From contig NC_037314.1 of NCBI RefSeq assembly GCF_000143535.2, positions 2,170,001 through 2,234,000 on the forward strand: 64,000 bases of DNA. Direction: 5' to 3'. This document shows positions 36,921 through 49,723 of this stretch, one piece after another; positions within the stretch are counted from its first letter, which is position 1, and each line of letters begins with the position of its first letter. The notes beneath the pieces are model-generated. The model was not told the DNA's origin. It saw nothing but the letters and a program-made list of their open reading frames with translations, and searched no databases. The DNA comes from Botrytis cinerea B05.10. Lineage: Eukaryota; Ascomycota; Leotiomycetes; Helotiales; Sclerotiniaceae. A program made the position numbers and the translations under genes.

Positions 36921-37272
36921 TCTTTAAATTTCTTACCTCCAAATTCTCTTTTTTTTCTTCTCCTTCTTCTTCCCTACTTGTCTGTCTATCCGTCTATCCA
37001 TCAGATCAACTCAAGAAAGATTCACAAATCAATGAATCAACGAATCAGATAGTGATGCAACCAAACTTTCATTTCTCGAAAGATGTGTTTTCCCATCATG
37101 GGTGTGCGCTAGGGAGAATGAGATATTGTTCGGTGAAAATCAAATGCGAGATAGAGGGGGAGGGGAAATCGGGAATGGTGATGATTAATAATTCGCAAAC
37201 TCGCATATATCAACAAGTGCTACAATTTTTCCTAATCTGAGCCTCTTGAATTTACTTACTTTTTTCTCCCTC

Positions 37273-37422
37273 TTTCCCTCTTCCCTCTTCCCTCTTCCCT
37301 CTCTTTCCCCCTCTCTCCCTCTCTCTATCAAATACCCACTGACTTTCTCCTTTCACTTCAATTTACTTCTCCCCTCCGAACTTCACATATACATATACAT
37401 ATCCCATCCCATCCCATCCCAT
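37273..37422. repeat. (CTTCCCT)n and (CCCAT)n arrays
   Basis: CTTCCCT copies at about 37273-37303 and CCCAT copies at about 37402-37422, inside a pyrimidine-rich tract. Confidence 0.85.
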
Positions 37423-38296
37423 CAAATTTCCATACATACCTCACATCCAAAAAAGCAACCAAATATCTCAATTCTCATCACATCTCAGCTCTCAATCATA
37501 TATATAGGTATATACTCAATCTTTAATCTCAGTCTCATTCTCATTCTCATTTCTTACTCAAACACTTCAAATGCGATCTGCAAATTTAACTGCATCTCAA
37601 ATCTCAATTACTGGTATCTAAACATCAACCTTTTCCATTTTCTCTTCACCTCTCCTCTGATTTTAATCTTCACACCACAAGCACTCTATTTATCTTCCCA
37701 TTATCTACTTCCTCAAAAACCAATAACCACAACATAATCAAATCACATCTACACCCCAATCCCAACCCCCACACATATCTTTGCAAATCTAGATCCAGAT
37801 CCAGATCATAAGCAATCTTTCCCCTTCCCATATCCGCCTTACTTCTTATTCTCCCTGCCTTTTATCTCTCCCCACTTAATCCCATCCCCTCACTTAACAA
37901 CTCGCAAAAATGCACAAATGCAGAACAGAAATCATGAATGGTATCTCAAAAAAAAATGTGTAGAAGAATGAATCCGCGAATAAACAACAAAAAAGAAAGG
38001 TCCGAGACATCGAACAAAATTGATCGAATCAAATTATATGCGCTGCAATAATCAAGATCAGATCTGAATGAAATATTGTGAAAAAAACCCCGAGTTGCGT
38101 CTGTGTGTGAGTGTAAATTATTGGACAATGGAATATGAATATGTCAGAATCCTCTTAACATATGTGAATAGAAGCCAGGACAATCGAGAGCGCGAGGTGT
38201 TAATTTACGAGTAATGTTTTGATCGTAGGTGAGCTATGACAAAAATGTCGACTCTGGTATCGACGTCGGTGTTGGTATCGACAGAGATAAGTGAAT

Positions 38297-41200
38297 CTAT
38301 AGAGGCTTTCTTCGAATAGGTGGAGCGGACGAGTTATTATTCTCCATATTACCCGTAAGTTCAGCTACACGAGCTTTAATACGTGCAACACGAGATTCAA
38401 TTGCTGGATCCATTAGTATATCACCCTATGAAGAAACTTTAGAAAGGGAATACTCACTCTCTTCACCTGAAGTTTCATCATCGTTATCAGTAGATGGACG
38501 ATGTTCAATTCTAGCTTGTTCTTCGAGTTCTCTCTTTCTCGCTTTCTGTTCAGCAACATTCTTACGGATTTGTGCCCATTTATCTTGAGGGGAGATTTGT
38601 TGTGTGAGTGGCTCTTCTTGAGGTTCTTCATTGGCTTCCTCATATTGACTTCGTGCATTGTTTGATGGTGATCCAGAATCTTCACTTGCTCTTGGAGTCT
38701 CAGATTCAGCCTCTGGAACAAATGCTGGAAAATCTTCAAGAGGACCTTGATCAAATTTAGAGAATTCTTGACGAGCCTCCCGAGCATCAACGGTATCAAC
38801 TCTAGAAAGATCATCTGCAATAGAGTGTTCATATGAAGGACGGCGAGGAGTCGCTGGAGTCACTGGAGTGAGAGGAGCCTGTTCATCAGATGCAACTGGA
38901 GGAGCTGGCGAAACAGATCCATCTCCCTTCTCACTAGTAGGTGACTTGAGTGAATTTTTCTTTCTCGAAAATCGTCTAGTCAGACTGTGCTTCTTTCCTT
39001 CTGGTTTGCTTCCATCTTTACCATTCATTGCCATTTGAGAAGCATTTGGTGGGGCCGGCTTTGTCTGCTTCTTTCTGCCAAACATACCTCTAATTCCACC
39101 AGGAGGGGCGGGCTCTTTTTTCTTCAATTTGTTGGGTGTATCCAGAATTTCCGGGCTTGAGGGCGCATGATCCATCGAAGCTCTTGGAATATCCATACTT
39201 GGCTTATTTTGATTCAAAGGAGATATTGGAACAGGTTTCCTTTCAAGTGGATGAATATTACTTGGTGAAATTGGAACCCGCGTCTCTTTAGCTTGATCTT
39301 CGCCAGCTGGTAGAGGCGGTAAAGGCGAATGACGTCCAGTTGGAGTAGATGGAGTAAGGGGTAGATCTCTGTTGCTGCTAAGACCGGGTGACAGAGCCGC
39401 TTGACGGTCATATGAATTTCCATCTGATTGCATAGTACCTTCTCCAAGACCTCGTCCCATAAAGTTACTACCGAGATATGCTTCTCGAACAGCATCTTTA
39501 TCGTATTTATTGGCCCACTTCATTGCTGGAGAAGCTTCCGATTTGAGCATTGGCTGAAGTGTCAACACACTGTTCGTTTTCAGAGAAGTTGCCTCGAAAT
39601 CGTTTCTTCCACGTCGCGCTGCTAGCCCTTTCTCTTCCTCCTGCTTCTTTTGTCTTTGTTGTAATTGAATGGCTGCTGCTTGAATTCGAGCATGTTGATC
39701 GAGGCCAATGGTAGTCTTGCTTGCGCTAGTACTTTGATTGTATCCTGGTTTTAAGTTGCTGGGTTTCTCCATCTCGGTTTTGCCTGTGGATCCTCGTCGC
39801 TTTGCGCTATTCTTATTCTTCTTATTCCGTCCCCAAAAGCTCTTTTTCTCTGCAATGTAAGCACCCGCCTCAGGCTCTGGCGCTGCGCCTTTGACCATTT
39901 CCTCCATTACTAACCAACGACCACCTTTGATGATTGTCTCGATCAAAGCGCATCGTCCAAATGAAGCCTTTCGGTCCACCGTTTCTTCGCCGGCCAAACT
40001 AGTGATCCAAACCCACCAGAATGAATCATCCAAGTCAAATCGAGTAATACTTGCAAGCTCACCAGGTTGCAAATCTTTGCCTGACTCAAGTCGAGGTTGA
40101 TGTGACTGAGAACTTCCCGCTCTAGTATTGATAGGTGGCAGAATCTTATCCGGTGGCAATAGTAAAGGCGGAGGACTACTTGGTCCATCATCAACAAAGC
40201 CTGAAGAAAGGAAATCCGCCCAGGAAGGAGTAGTTGGTCTGTCACCAGCTTTAGATTCACCATTTGCGGGAGTGGATCTGAGCCCTTGGAATGGCTTTGG
40301 CTTTTTTGGTCCTAAGAAGTTACTCTCATCGTCCGCCATATCATCATCAAAAGCTGCCGAAAATCCAATGTCCTCAAATCGTGACCAAGAGGCATCTCGC
40401 AAACCCGTAGATTCTGTAGAATTAGACACCTGGGATTGATTTGTAGAAGAGATTGATTTCAAAACACGACGACATTCATCAGTCAAAGCTCTTACCGGAT
40501 CCTCAAATTCGGAGAATTGTTGTAGAGCGCGATCATCGTCTCGGTACTGGAAGTGATTTGCTCTTCTCAATAATGCAAATGGCGTAGGTGAAACGGAATT
40601 TACTATCATAACCACCTTTGTCGTCGATTGTTGTAATAACGAAGGTCTTTCTGGCGGGTACTCTGTTTCCTGGACCAACTTCTGTAGGGACATGGGTAAT
40701 TTGGATATACCATTTGTGCCTGAGACGGAATCAGGAGAGAGGGATCGTAGATAGGCGAAGAATAGATGACTTGCAGCATCAGCCGCACTAAACAATGGTA
40801 AGCACATTTATAAATCAAACAGAAGGATTTAAACCCACGTTGACCATCCTTTGTATCCACCTTCGAATCCATTGCCGGTATCATTATGCTCGAAAGCCCA
40901 CCATCCCGCATATCTCGATAATTTGCGACCAGCTAACCCATTCGTTTTCCCATGTGCAGCAATTGCTGATAAGAGATCGAAGAAATCAAAAATGATATCT
41001 CTTCTCGCATCCGAGTCCACGCTCAGAGGTATGAAAGTTATGAAAGCGTCGCGGGCATAGCGCGAGTCTGCCAAAAGTTAGCCACAATCTGCTTCCCTCT
41101 GATCCCAATATTGCCTACCATTTTCTCCAACTTTAAATAATTCATAGGCCTCCCATGAAACGACACCACCGGCCATTCGACTCCAACACCATTTCAGCAC

Positions 41201-41745
41201 ACTGCATAGCACCTAATTTGAGATCAGTCACCTATCCCACTCTCACATTCAATCTGCCACCTCACCATAGGTTCCGTCAGCCTCAACTCTTGTGCCAACA
41301 TTTCCCGACTCAATTGTCTCTTATCGAAGAAATTCCGAATGAACGTTCTCGCCGCGCTGGGATCTGACGTAGGTCGGAATGGAAGTAGGAGGAATGGCGT
41401 ATCCAAAGCTGCAAGGACCGACACAAATTAGCACTGTGTAACATAGGCACACTCCATCGTAAATTCCCCTCCCCTCCGCTCCCCCCCAGGCTTCGTGCAT
41501 AATCGAACCCGGGGGAAATTGCTATCCCGTTCTGAATCAGATCTCATACCTCTTGATTTTAATTCCACCGTACACCCCCTCACCAGATTCTGGATTTCTT
41601 CTGGTTCGACGGTGGTTCGTGTCCATGCATCGGTCCATGTGGGCTTCGCTGGCACTTGATCATTCACATCGTCCAGTTCTCCCTTCTTCTTGGAAGCTTT
41701 CGTCGGGCCATCTTTGCCCTTTAACCTTGAGAAGAAATTGGGCAT
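38297..41745 (-). CDS. MSB1: MSB1/Mug8-family morphogenesis protein
   Basis: Fungal polarity protein with a RhoGAP-like Msb1 domain; in yeast it acts with Cdc42, Bem1 and the Pkc1/beta-glucan pathway at growth sites. Exons read leftwards: 41745-41550, 41408-41266, 41212-41119, 41067-40839, 40787-38458, 38403-38297, giving 1032 residues. The Msb1 domain (about 40-430) includes TPFLLLPFRPTSDPSAARTF, LKWCWSRMAGGVVSWEAY, RYARDAFITFIPLSVDSDAR and LRRANHFQYRDDDRAL. The rest is long, disordered and Pro/Ser/Lys-rich, with basic patches and a Gln/Lys coiled-coil-like helix (about 505-530). The last intron (54 nt, GTGAGT donor, ACTAAT branch) is inferred because it joins to a good charged tail ending RRKPL; reading through it stops after SKVSS. 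Confidence 0.9.
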
Positions 41746-42065
41746 GATTGCGAAAGTCAGTCGAGTATATGATGGATCTATCGCCGATCATGAAATTCTT
41801 TCTTTCCTAGTTATGTACAAAAGAGGACATGCGACATTCGAAGGGTGAAATTGTTGCTCTGAAAAATAATGGGTAGGAATGGGATATGGGATATGGGATA
41901 TGATGTCTTGTATCAGATTCGCGCTCCTTCGGATAAGAAATTAATTGGAGGGATAGACGTTGTGAGTGGATAGATGGAGATAGATGTATGGGTCGATTTT
42001 GGGATTGATTGGTGTGATTGTGTGTAATAAAGGTTTCGAAGAGGGACGAGGGAAAAAGCGAATAA

Positions 42066-42402
42066 ATGAGTGAATGAGTGAGTGAATGAGTGAATGAGTG
42101 AATGGATTTAATGTGATGTTATTCCACGGTGTGTACCTGGGTAGAGAGGTCGGTATGAATGAATGAGTGAGTGAGTGTGTGAGTGACTTTATCTCTTATT
42201 AATTTCTGGAACCACACAACACAGTTCTCGCACGGCGGCAGAGGAAGAGCAGCAAATATGTTTTTCTTTAGTGAGTTGATATTTTGTTTTCATGGCCGAA
42301 AAAAGAAAAGCAATCCTTCCTAGATTCAATATAAAAACGTAGCACACGAAGAAATGTATGATGTGTGCGGTATGGATGGATCAATGGATGGATCAATGGA
42401 TG
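42066..42402. repeat. (GAATGAGT)n and (ATGGATGGATCA)n arrays
   Basis: Imperfect GAATGAGT copies at about 42066-42105 and a 12-bp ATGGATGGATCA array at about 42372-42402. A (GGGATAT)n array lies just before them at about 41879-41902. Confidence 0.85.
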
Positions 42403-43801
42403 GTCCCAATGGAGCTGAATGGGCTGAGATGGTATTATGAATGCTATGTTATGCTATTATGCTCTCTTCTCCAGATCCATTCGATCAATCAATTTTTTGA
42501 AATTGAAATGGACGATCCGGCAGCTTAACCCAAAATTAAAAGGGGATTTCTCAATCCAGCCAGGTCAAGTCGCCCAGCAAGTGCCAGCAGCAATCGCAAT
42601 CCCATCCTCAACCCAATCCCATTCATTTATTACTTTTTTCCCTTTTTTTTTTTGACCCAAACAATCCCTCTGCCCCCCGTACGGAAGATACCAAGCTGAG
42701 CCATGCCTAGGTAGTGTGATGTTCGGTAGTGTCAGTTTCCTTTGCTAGCGGACGAGTTGGGTTAGCTGGGCTGTGGACGATGCACGATGCACGATGGACG
42801 ATGGACTCTGGGCGAGCGAGAGAGATATCTGAGTGTCTGAGGGATCTATTGCCCAGGTCGGAGGTTTCTATCAATTGAAATTTCAGGGGACGAGGGGACT
42901 GGAACCGGTCGACTTGGGACGGGGGAGGGATTCTGGATGTAATTGGCAATTGGCTTAAATGAATGCGTGCATTGAACATTTTATCTTCTGCTGCTCTGCG
43001 CTGCGCAGGACGGTGCTAGTACTAGTCCGGTACGGAGCATTATGATTGATTAGCTCTGCATCTTATTAGCCTTGGATCTTAATTAGCTTTGCATCTTTAT
43101 ATGATTAGCTTTGCGTGTAGTGGACCTGGGACCGTCAATCCAATGAAAATCATCGGTGAATGATATTGTGCGACACGGAGTTGAAGCCTTGTTCGAGGGA
43201 GGATGGGTGTTTTGCTTCTTGCACGAAAGTCTAGAAAATCGATTTGTTCTCGTCGTCTTCTCTGTCTGTTCTGCAGTACATGGTCCCAAAAGATCCTCTC
43301 TAGATTTGGTGGAAATGGAGTGTACGCTTGGCTGTCTGGCTGGCTAGCTGTCTGATTGTCTGGCCGGCTGCTGGTATCAAGCCATTCACTCGTGTTGCTT
43401 TTAGATGCATTGTTATACAAGTAATCGGGAGATATCCGTTCGTTCTCTCGTGGGTGGTATGGTGATCAATGGGAGGAGAGGTCAAGAGAGATGGGTAACT
43501 ATTCACTAAGACGTACGTACATACATACATGACAATCCGATATCATATGTTACCAAGAATAAATCACACGTACCATTTCAATGCCACCATTCAAACTTGA
43601 CACAGTTTACATAACCGAGAGAATCATCAATATACAACATACGAGGCCGTTGATGAATAGTTTGATTATTTCATTAATCTTGATTATGCATTGAAGCAAG
43701 TACATACATATACAGGTTGGTATAATCATTAGGTAGTTATACAAAGACTTCATTCCTCAATATGGTCAACATCTTTTCCAGAAAATATATATACATATAT
43801 A

Positions 43802-43842
43802 TTTAACTACATACATTTAACTACATACATTTAACTACATAC
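43802..43842. repeat. 14-bp tandem repeat (TTTAACTACATACA)n
   Basis: Three tandem copies, flanked by ATATATAC and CATACAATCC tracts. Confidence 0.88.
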
Positions 43843-44398
43843 AATCCATACATACAATCCACACCTACATCAAAACCACTCATCTTCTACGTCCCACTCT
43901 TCAACCAAATCACATTTCCCTTCCACGTGAGGTTCCTCATAAAATCTATGATCTCCTCGTGGTCTTTACTGCACTGCATCGCATCACACATGCATGCAAT
44001 GCAGTCTTCCATTCCACATATCCAAATCCACACCTACCACACATCAACATCCACACCCACTACACCCACATACCACACACCACATACATGTCTAACCCAA
44101 GACTACGCAACAAACCTCGAATCATCCCCCCAATCCATTCCCTTCTATTCCACCCCCTCCCTTCCCCTCATCCATCCATCTATCCCCTCCATCGAATCAT
44201 CCCACCAATTCCACCTCGTCCCATCCATCACCACACCACATCACCAACTGAACTCAACTCCCCTCCCCTCCCGCATCCCAAGCTACACACACACACCCAC
44301 AACCCAAAACACGAAATATCGCTCCGCTAGGCCACTGCCGTGGGGGCTTCTTCGCTTCGCTCTAATAGGTACTAATAACACAAGAAAGAACACTACAA

Positions 44399-44686
44399 CC
44401 TGCAACCCACAACCCACAACCCACAACCTACAACCTACATCTGCCAACGCATGTAAGTGGGAGGGACATCGATATTAATAAAAACCAAGCTTAATTTTCT
44501 CCACGACTTTTGATTTATCTATCTATCTATCTATCTACTCTGCATGATCCAATTGTTTGGCTTGAAGCATGATGATGTAATAATTCATTCGTATCATCAT
44601 CTCGCTCATTTATTCGTTACCTGCCACTTCTAGTAGGTATGTAGTTGTATTAGGATCAGTCAATATCAATATCAAAAACTTGATTC

Positions 44687-44721
<35 letters not shown>
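44399..44721. repeat. (CCACAA)n, (ATCT)n and (CA)n microsatellites
   Basis: CCACAA-type copies at about 44399-44436, ATCT copies at about 44516-44537, and about 16 CA dinucleotides at about 44690-44721. Confidence 0.9.
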
Positions 44722-44724
<3 letters not shown>

Positions 44725-45166
44725 CTCGTATCTATGAAGATATAGGTGCTAGCAATACATATCTCGTATTATGTATATATATATCATCTAGCTCCCAATC
44801 CATTCAATCTATTCAATCCATTTCATACAATTCTCCCTCCCTCACTCACTCACTCTCCCCACCTAGTCACCCATCACCAAGTACACAATCGAATACCCAA
44901 GTACCCAAGTATCCAAGTACTCAAGTATACTTACTACATCATATCATCTCCTCCCCTCCCTCCCCTCCCCCCAAAACCCCACACATATTCTCCAATTCCA
45001 ATACTCCTCCACTCCCTCCCCTCCTCCCAAACCAAGCACAGCCACAGCCACAGCCACACATAGACTGACCAACCAACCAACCGACCAACCCAACGCACGC
45101 GCCTCAAACTCTCCTCCCTCCCCTCCCAAACTCACTTTTCCACTTCCACTTCCACTTCCACTTCCA

Positions 45167-45334
45167 CCCAAAACCCAAAACCCAAACCCACCAAGCCACC
45201 CACTCACCCACAAATAATAAATCCACAGCATAAACTAGCATAAACTAGCATAAAGATCTCAATCTCATCGTTTCATGCAGATGCACATACCATGAGACCA
45301 CCTACCTCTCCCCCTCTTCCCCCCCCCCCCCCCC
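45167..45334. repeat. C3-run quadruplex motif and C16 homopolymer
   Basis: Four CCC runs with 3-4 base A spacers at 45167-45189 (G-quadruplex pattern on the minus strand), followed by an uninterrupted run of 16 C at 45319-45334. Confidence 0.8.
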
Positions 45335-45651
45335 AAAAGAGTTTCCATAGTGAGTGTGAAATTCTAATTTTAATTCTGATTCTAATTCTACTAATAAAGT
45401 ATTGAGTTATTATTAAATTATCTAGGTCATGATGATAAGGAAGGTTTTGGTTTGTTTATTTAAGCTTTTTGTTTATTTGATACGGTGTGGTGTGGTATGA
45501 TATGGTATGGATGAGTAGGTAGGTAGATGGGTAGGTATAAGTAGATTGATGGGTAGGTATATGAGTATATAAAATATGAAATCGAAAATAGAATATATAA
45601 GATATAAAATGGATAAGTTATGGATAGTGATAGTAATAGTGATTTCTTATT

Positions 45652-45790
45652 ATGTGTGTGTATGTGTGTGTGTGTGTTTCTGCAAAGAGAGAGGAGTGGA
45701 ATGGAGTGGAATAGGGATGATGATATTAAGGAGAATGATATTGAGGATGATATTGAGGATGATATTAAGGATGATGATATTGAGGATGAA
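45652..45790. repeat. (TG)n and 12-bp (GATGATATTGAG)n arrays
   Basis: TG dinucleotides at about 45652-45678 with one TA interruption, then imperfect 12-bp units at about 45720-45790. Confidence 0.85.
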
Positions 45791-46348
45791 TATTAGAGAG
45801 AGATAATATCACAGAGAGATAGTAAGAAGAGCAAGTAAGTAAATAAAGCTGATTGATATCAGATTACTCACTCACTCACTCCTTCTCGCATAGTAGATAT
45901 ATCAGAACCTCAATTCAAGCGAGTAGATAACTCGTATAAATTACAATCTTCTAATTCTATAAATCTAGAGATCTTTTCAGTCATCTATTTATTTCTTTTC
46001 TATCTTTATATATATGTGTGTGTTATCTGCTCTACTATCCTCTTATTATGTATTTCCCTTTTTTTTCTTTCAATCTTTGATTTTCACATTCATCTTATAT
46101 GTAGTTATATTTATATTCATATCTATCTTATATCCATATCTCACATCCCATATCTCACATCTCATCCCATTCCATCCATTATAACTTACTATTCATTCAT
46201 CCATCCATCCATTCATTCATACAATAGAGTCAAATCGCATCAAGTCAAGTCAAACAGAATCGAATCTTGCACAATACAAATGACAACGCGCATGCATTCC
46301 CCCCTCCTGTCTAATATCCATTTCCATTTCTTAAAATAAATCTTGGAG

Positions 46349-46640
46349 AGAAAGGAAAGAAAGGAAAGAAAGGAAAGAAAGGAAAGAAAAGTGATATCAT
46401 ATCCTATAACATATAAACATCTGTTAGGAAATATATCAGATCAGGAAATATACACTAGGGGGGAAAATGCTTGAGTAGGTAGGTAGGCAGGTAGGCGAGT
46501 GAGTAGGTGAATAGACATTAGATACTCAGGATATATAATGTAGTCTGATGTGAAGCGAATAAAGTCTATAAAGTCAAGTAAAGCAGAGAGTAATTGATAT
46601 ATTCTGATTCTGATTCTGATTCTGATTCTGATTCTGATTT
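46349..46640. repeat. (GGAAAGAAA)n and (TCTGAT)n arrays
   Basis: About four 9-bp units at 46349-46390 and about six TCTGAT units at 46602-46640. A (CCT)n run follows further right at about 47288-47308. Confidence 0.88.
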
Positions 46641-47894
46641 TCAATCTTGAATTAAGATGTCAAGGTATCAAGTTATTATAACTATCGAGAATTAGAGAAA
46701 TTCATGATACTTTTAGTTTAGGACATTAAGATGTTATGAGATTTTAAGTATTTTTCTATATTGATTAGGTGAATGAGTAGATAGAGAGGTAGATATGCAG
46801 GTAGATGTATTACAACTACATTATAACTTATTCTTATATAACAAGTATATTCACTTTCATCTTCCCTCTCATCTTCCCTCTCATTCCCGTCCTCCCTCTC
46901 ATCCTCATCCTCCAACACCAATCCACAACTTCACAACTCCATATATAAATACACACATAAACAAACACCCATCTACACCCATCTGCATTCCCATCTCCAT
47001 CTCCAACCCCCAAAACACTATAGTATAGAAACACTTCCCTCTATACTCCTCCCCCCATCTTCTATAATTTCTGTCTCTATCTCTATTCACATCCACATCC
47101 TTATTTGTATTTCGACCTCTCCCCTTCACTCACCTTAATAAATACTCAAACTGAGATACTCTTCTCTCTCCTCCCCTTCTTCCTTCTTTCTCATTTCTCC
47201 TCTCCCCTTTATTATCTTCTCATTGCTTTTCCTCTTTTTCTCTTTTTTTTTTCTTTTTCCTCCTTCTCCTCCCCTTCACTCTCTCCATCCTCCTCCTCCT
47301 CCTCCTCCAATAAACCCCCCAATCACCACCCCCCAAACACTCCATAAAACAAACAATCCCAAAATCACAATACCCCTAAAATATAAATGTGATACTACAT
47401 CACCTCTTCCCCAACATCTCCCTTAAACTTTCATTATCCTTTCACATCCTCCCATTTTATTTCACATCCCCAGCCCCTCCTCCAAATCCCCACCCGCCTA
47501 CCCACCTACCCACCTCACCTCACAATATCATGCCATCACCAACAGTAACGATACCAGAATACCAGAATGTCAGAATACCACGATATAAGAAACCGTACTA
47601 TAATACAACAACATACTCTAATACTGCCATACCCCAATCAGCAGCGAGCTAGATTTATATTCAATATAGTGATTAGCTAGTTTGCGGTAATGAGGATACG
47701 AACAAAGATGAGAGAGGGATGCGAATATACACCGGTGATGCAATTTTGATATCAGAGTGAACGATGTGGATAAGACATTGGGGTTTATAAAATATGCGAT
47801 AAATAGACTTTTAATTTCTTTCCTCTCTTTTCCTACCGATTTTCCTTTCATATCACATCATGTCATATACACATCCCACCTCATAACCCACCCA

Positions 47895-49070
47895 CTAATT
47901 AAACACCACCGTCTTGTGACCATTCAACAAGACCCTCCGTTCGGTAACCCACTTCACCGCCGTCGCCAAAACATTACTCTCGACATTACTTCCCTCGACT
48001 GTCAACTCCTTCGGACTCAAGCCATGACCCACTCTCACAACATTCTGCTCAATAATCGGACCCTCATCCAAATCGCTCGTAACAAAATGTGCCGTGGCTC
48101 CAATAATCTTCACACCCCGGTCATACGCCTGGTGATACGGTTTCGCGCCCTTAAACGACGGCAGGAAAGAATGATGGATATTGATGATCTTACCGCTCAT
48201 CGCCGTGCAGAGCGTAGGACTCAAAACCTGCATGTATCTCGCCAGGACGATCAAATCGATGTTATTCTCCTTGACCAATTCCAAAATCTTACCCTCCTGC
48301 TCTGCTTTCGTCGCAGCAGTCACAGGGAGATGATGGAAAGGAATCTTGTAGGTATTGGCCAACGGTTCGAAATCCGGATGATTGGATACGATAAGTGGGA
48401 CTTCGATACCCAACTGTTGGATGCTCTGACGGAAAAGCAAATCATTAAGACAATGACCGATTTTGGAAACCATGATAAGAACTCGAGGTTTGGTAGCCAG
48501 AGAAGAGAGCTGGAAATCCATACTCATTTCCTGAGCGATGCTTTCGAACGCCCCTCTCAATTCCTCGAGACTCAATTCCTGAGCCGAGGATTCCGAGGTC
48601 GATGGTGCCGGAGGACCAAAATGCACTCTCATGAAGAAGCGGAGGGAGGTGGGATCTCCATATTGTTGCGAATCAACAATGTTGAGATTGTGCTGGGAGA
48701 GGAATCCCGTGACGGCATGAACGATACCTGGACGATCGGGGCAGGAAAGGGTAAGGATGTATTCATCTGCTTTAACCATCTTGACTGATTTTGCAGAGTT
48801 CTTGATCGAAGCCTTTGCGAAGGATGAACGTGGAGAGCCTGAGAAATTTCGGACTGAAGATTGGATTTGGGGTTGAGAAGAGCGGGTGATTGAGGCCAGA
48901 TGTCGATGTGGTGGATTGAAATTTTTTAATGGCTCGGTTGTGGTGCAGGAAAGGGAGAAGGCCCTTGCTTGGGTGGTGATGACTTCACGAGCGGAGCAAA
49001 TGGATCGAATTGAGTGGATGGATGTAGTGTTCAACAATAAAGTCGACTTGGAAGACAACCTGCTCGCCAT
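47895..49070 (-). CDS. Formyltetrahydrofolate deformylase (PurU-type), probably mitochondrial
   Basis: Hydrolyses 10-formyl-THF to THF and formate, balancing one-carbon units. Single exon, 391 residues. Residues 1-95 are Ser/Thr/Arg-rich with few acids, a likely mitochondrial presequence; an internal Met (KMVKADEYILTL, about 98) would give a cytosolic form. An ACT domain (about 103-185, LSCPDRPGIVHAVTGFLSQHN) is followed by the formyltransferase-fold hydrolase domain (about 195-390) with the catalytic Asn/His in INIHHSFLPSFKGAKPYHQA and the Asp in TSDLDEGPIIEQ. Bacterial PurU has the same two domains without the leader. No intron is present, unusual among the neighbours. It lies tail-on to the repeat-rich 42-48 kb region, and its promoter faces the HRT3 3' end. 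Confidence 0.92.
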   Translation of the reverse strand: MASRLSSKSTLLLNTTSIHSIRSICSAREVITTQARAFSLSCTTTEPLKNFNPPHRHLASITRSSQPQIQSSVRNFSGSPRSSFAKASIKNSAKSVKMVKADEYILTLSCPDRPGIVHAVTGFLSQHNLNIVDSQQYGDPTSLRFFMRVHFGPPAPSTSESSAQELSLEELRGAFESIAQEMSMDFQLSSLATKPRVLIMVSKIGHCLNDLLFRQSIQQLGIEVPLIVSNHPDFEPLANTYKIPFHHLPVTAATKAEQEGKILELVKENNIDLIVLARYMQVLSPTLCTAMSGKIINIHHSFLPSFKGAKPYHQAYDRGVKIIGATAHFVTSDLDEGPIIEQNVVRVGHGLSPKELTVEGSNVESNVLATAVKWVTERRVLLNGHKTVVFN

Positions 49071-49723
49071 TAAAACACGTTCAATCTTTCTCGAGGCCGA
49101 TGACTCTTTTTGACCACTTTTATGCTCGCTGCCATTAGTGGGTCTTTGGGGAAGTTTGTAGTCATAGCGACACGTGATTCCTTTATCCGGCGATGATTCG
49201 GAAAGATCGTTTAATAAAGCGAGGGAGAGTAAGCACGAGGCACGATATCCATTGTTCTAAGCGTTATATAGATTGAGGAATCTGTTATTTCTGGGCGGAG
49301 AGTGCACTTGTGGAGATGAGATGGGGTAAAGCCGTTTAAGTTACGAATTGGTTCTTGTAAGAGCTTGAGGATTGATCATTAATTGGTACTGGTGTTCAAT
49401 AGCTACCCAAGTATGAGTGCAGATTGTACTCCCTGGAGATGCAAGTTTGCTTGGCAGAAATCTACGTATCACGCAGAACAAGACTCAATACCAACGTAAC
49501 CTGCTTAATATCGTTTTCCATTTTCTGTTCCTTTACATATTGTATTCTATTCATCTCCAGTATCATAATCATTACTCATCGGGGTTATGCCATAATAGTA
49601 TCAGCATCTTGTTCCGAGCTGATACTCAGTTCGATACCAACCGCAACATCTCGTCATTGTCTTTCTATCATCCAACTCGCCATTCCGAAAATCGTAAAAA
49701 ATGCGTTTAACATCTTCAATATA
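49071..49723. promoter_or_regulatory. Upstream region of the deformylase gene
   Basis: 650 bases between the deformylase start and the HRT3 stop, both on the minus strand. No coding exon is supportable; the open frame at 49424-49936 overlaps HRT3 antisense and has no domain pattern. Confidence 0.45.

Larger units (their letters stand above)
34928..38296. other. Intergenic, low complexity; 3' flank of MSB1
   Basis: 3.4 kb with no supportable gene. From about 36100 the plus strand becomes A/C- and C/T-rich with many short tandem arrays; open frames there (36356-36942 minus, 37246-37737 plus) are translated repeats. A GTATCGAC-type repeat lies at about 38258-38284, just outside the MSB1 stop. 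Confidence 0.5.
41746..47894. other. 6.1-kb gene-free, repeat-dense upstream region of MSB1
   Basis: The whole stretch between the MSB1 start and the 3' end of the deformylase gene. It is dominated by pyrimidine-rich or C/A-rich plus-strand sequence (43.9-45.3 and 46.8-47.6 kb) and at least a dozen microsatellites. Long open frames such as 43927-44478 are His/Pro/Thr/Ser translations of these tracts and overlap in several frames, so none is called. MSB1 may have a long 5' leader here. Confidence 0.5.

Noticed and set aside
41428..41549. Sequence near 41505 resembling a tRNA B box on the minus strand
   Set aside because: No matching A box or cloverleaf; it lies in the first intron of MSB1.
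43927..44478. 183-codon open frame rich in His, Pro, Thr
   Set aside because: It is a translation of C/A-rich low-complexity DNA; overlapping frames are equally open and there is no domain pattern.
47757..48788. 343-codon plus-strand open frame over the deformylase gene
   Set aside because: It lies antisense to the deformylase, whose domains are unmistakable; the plus frame is a shadow.
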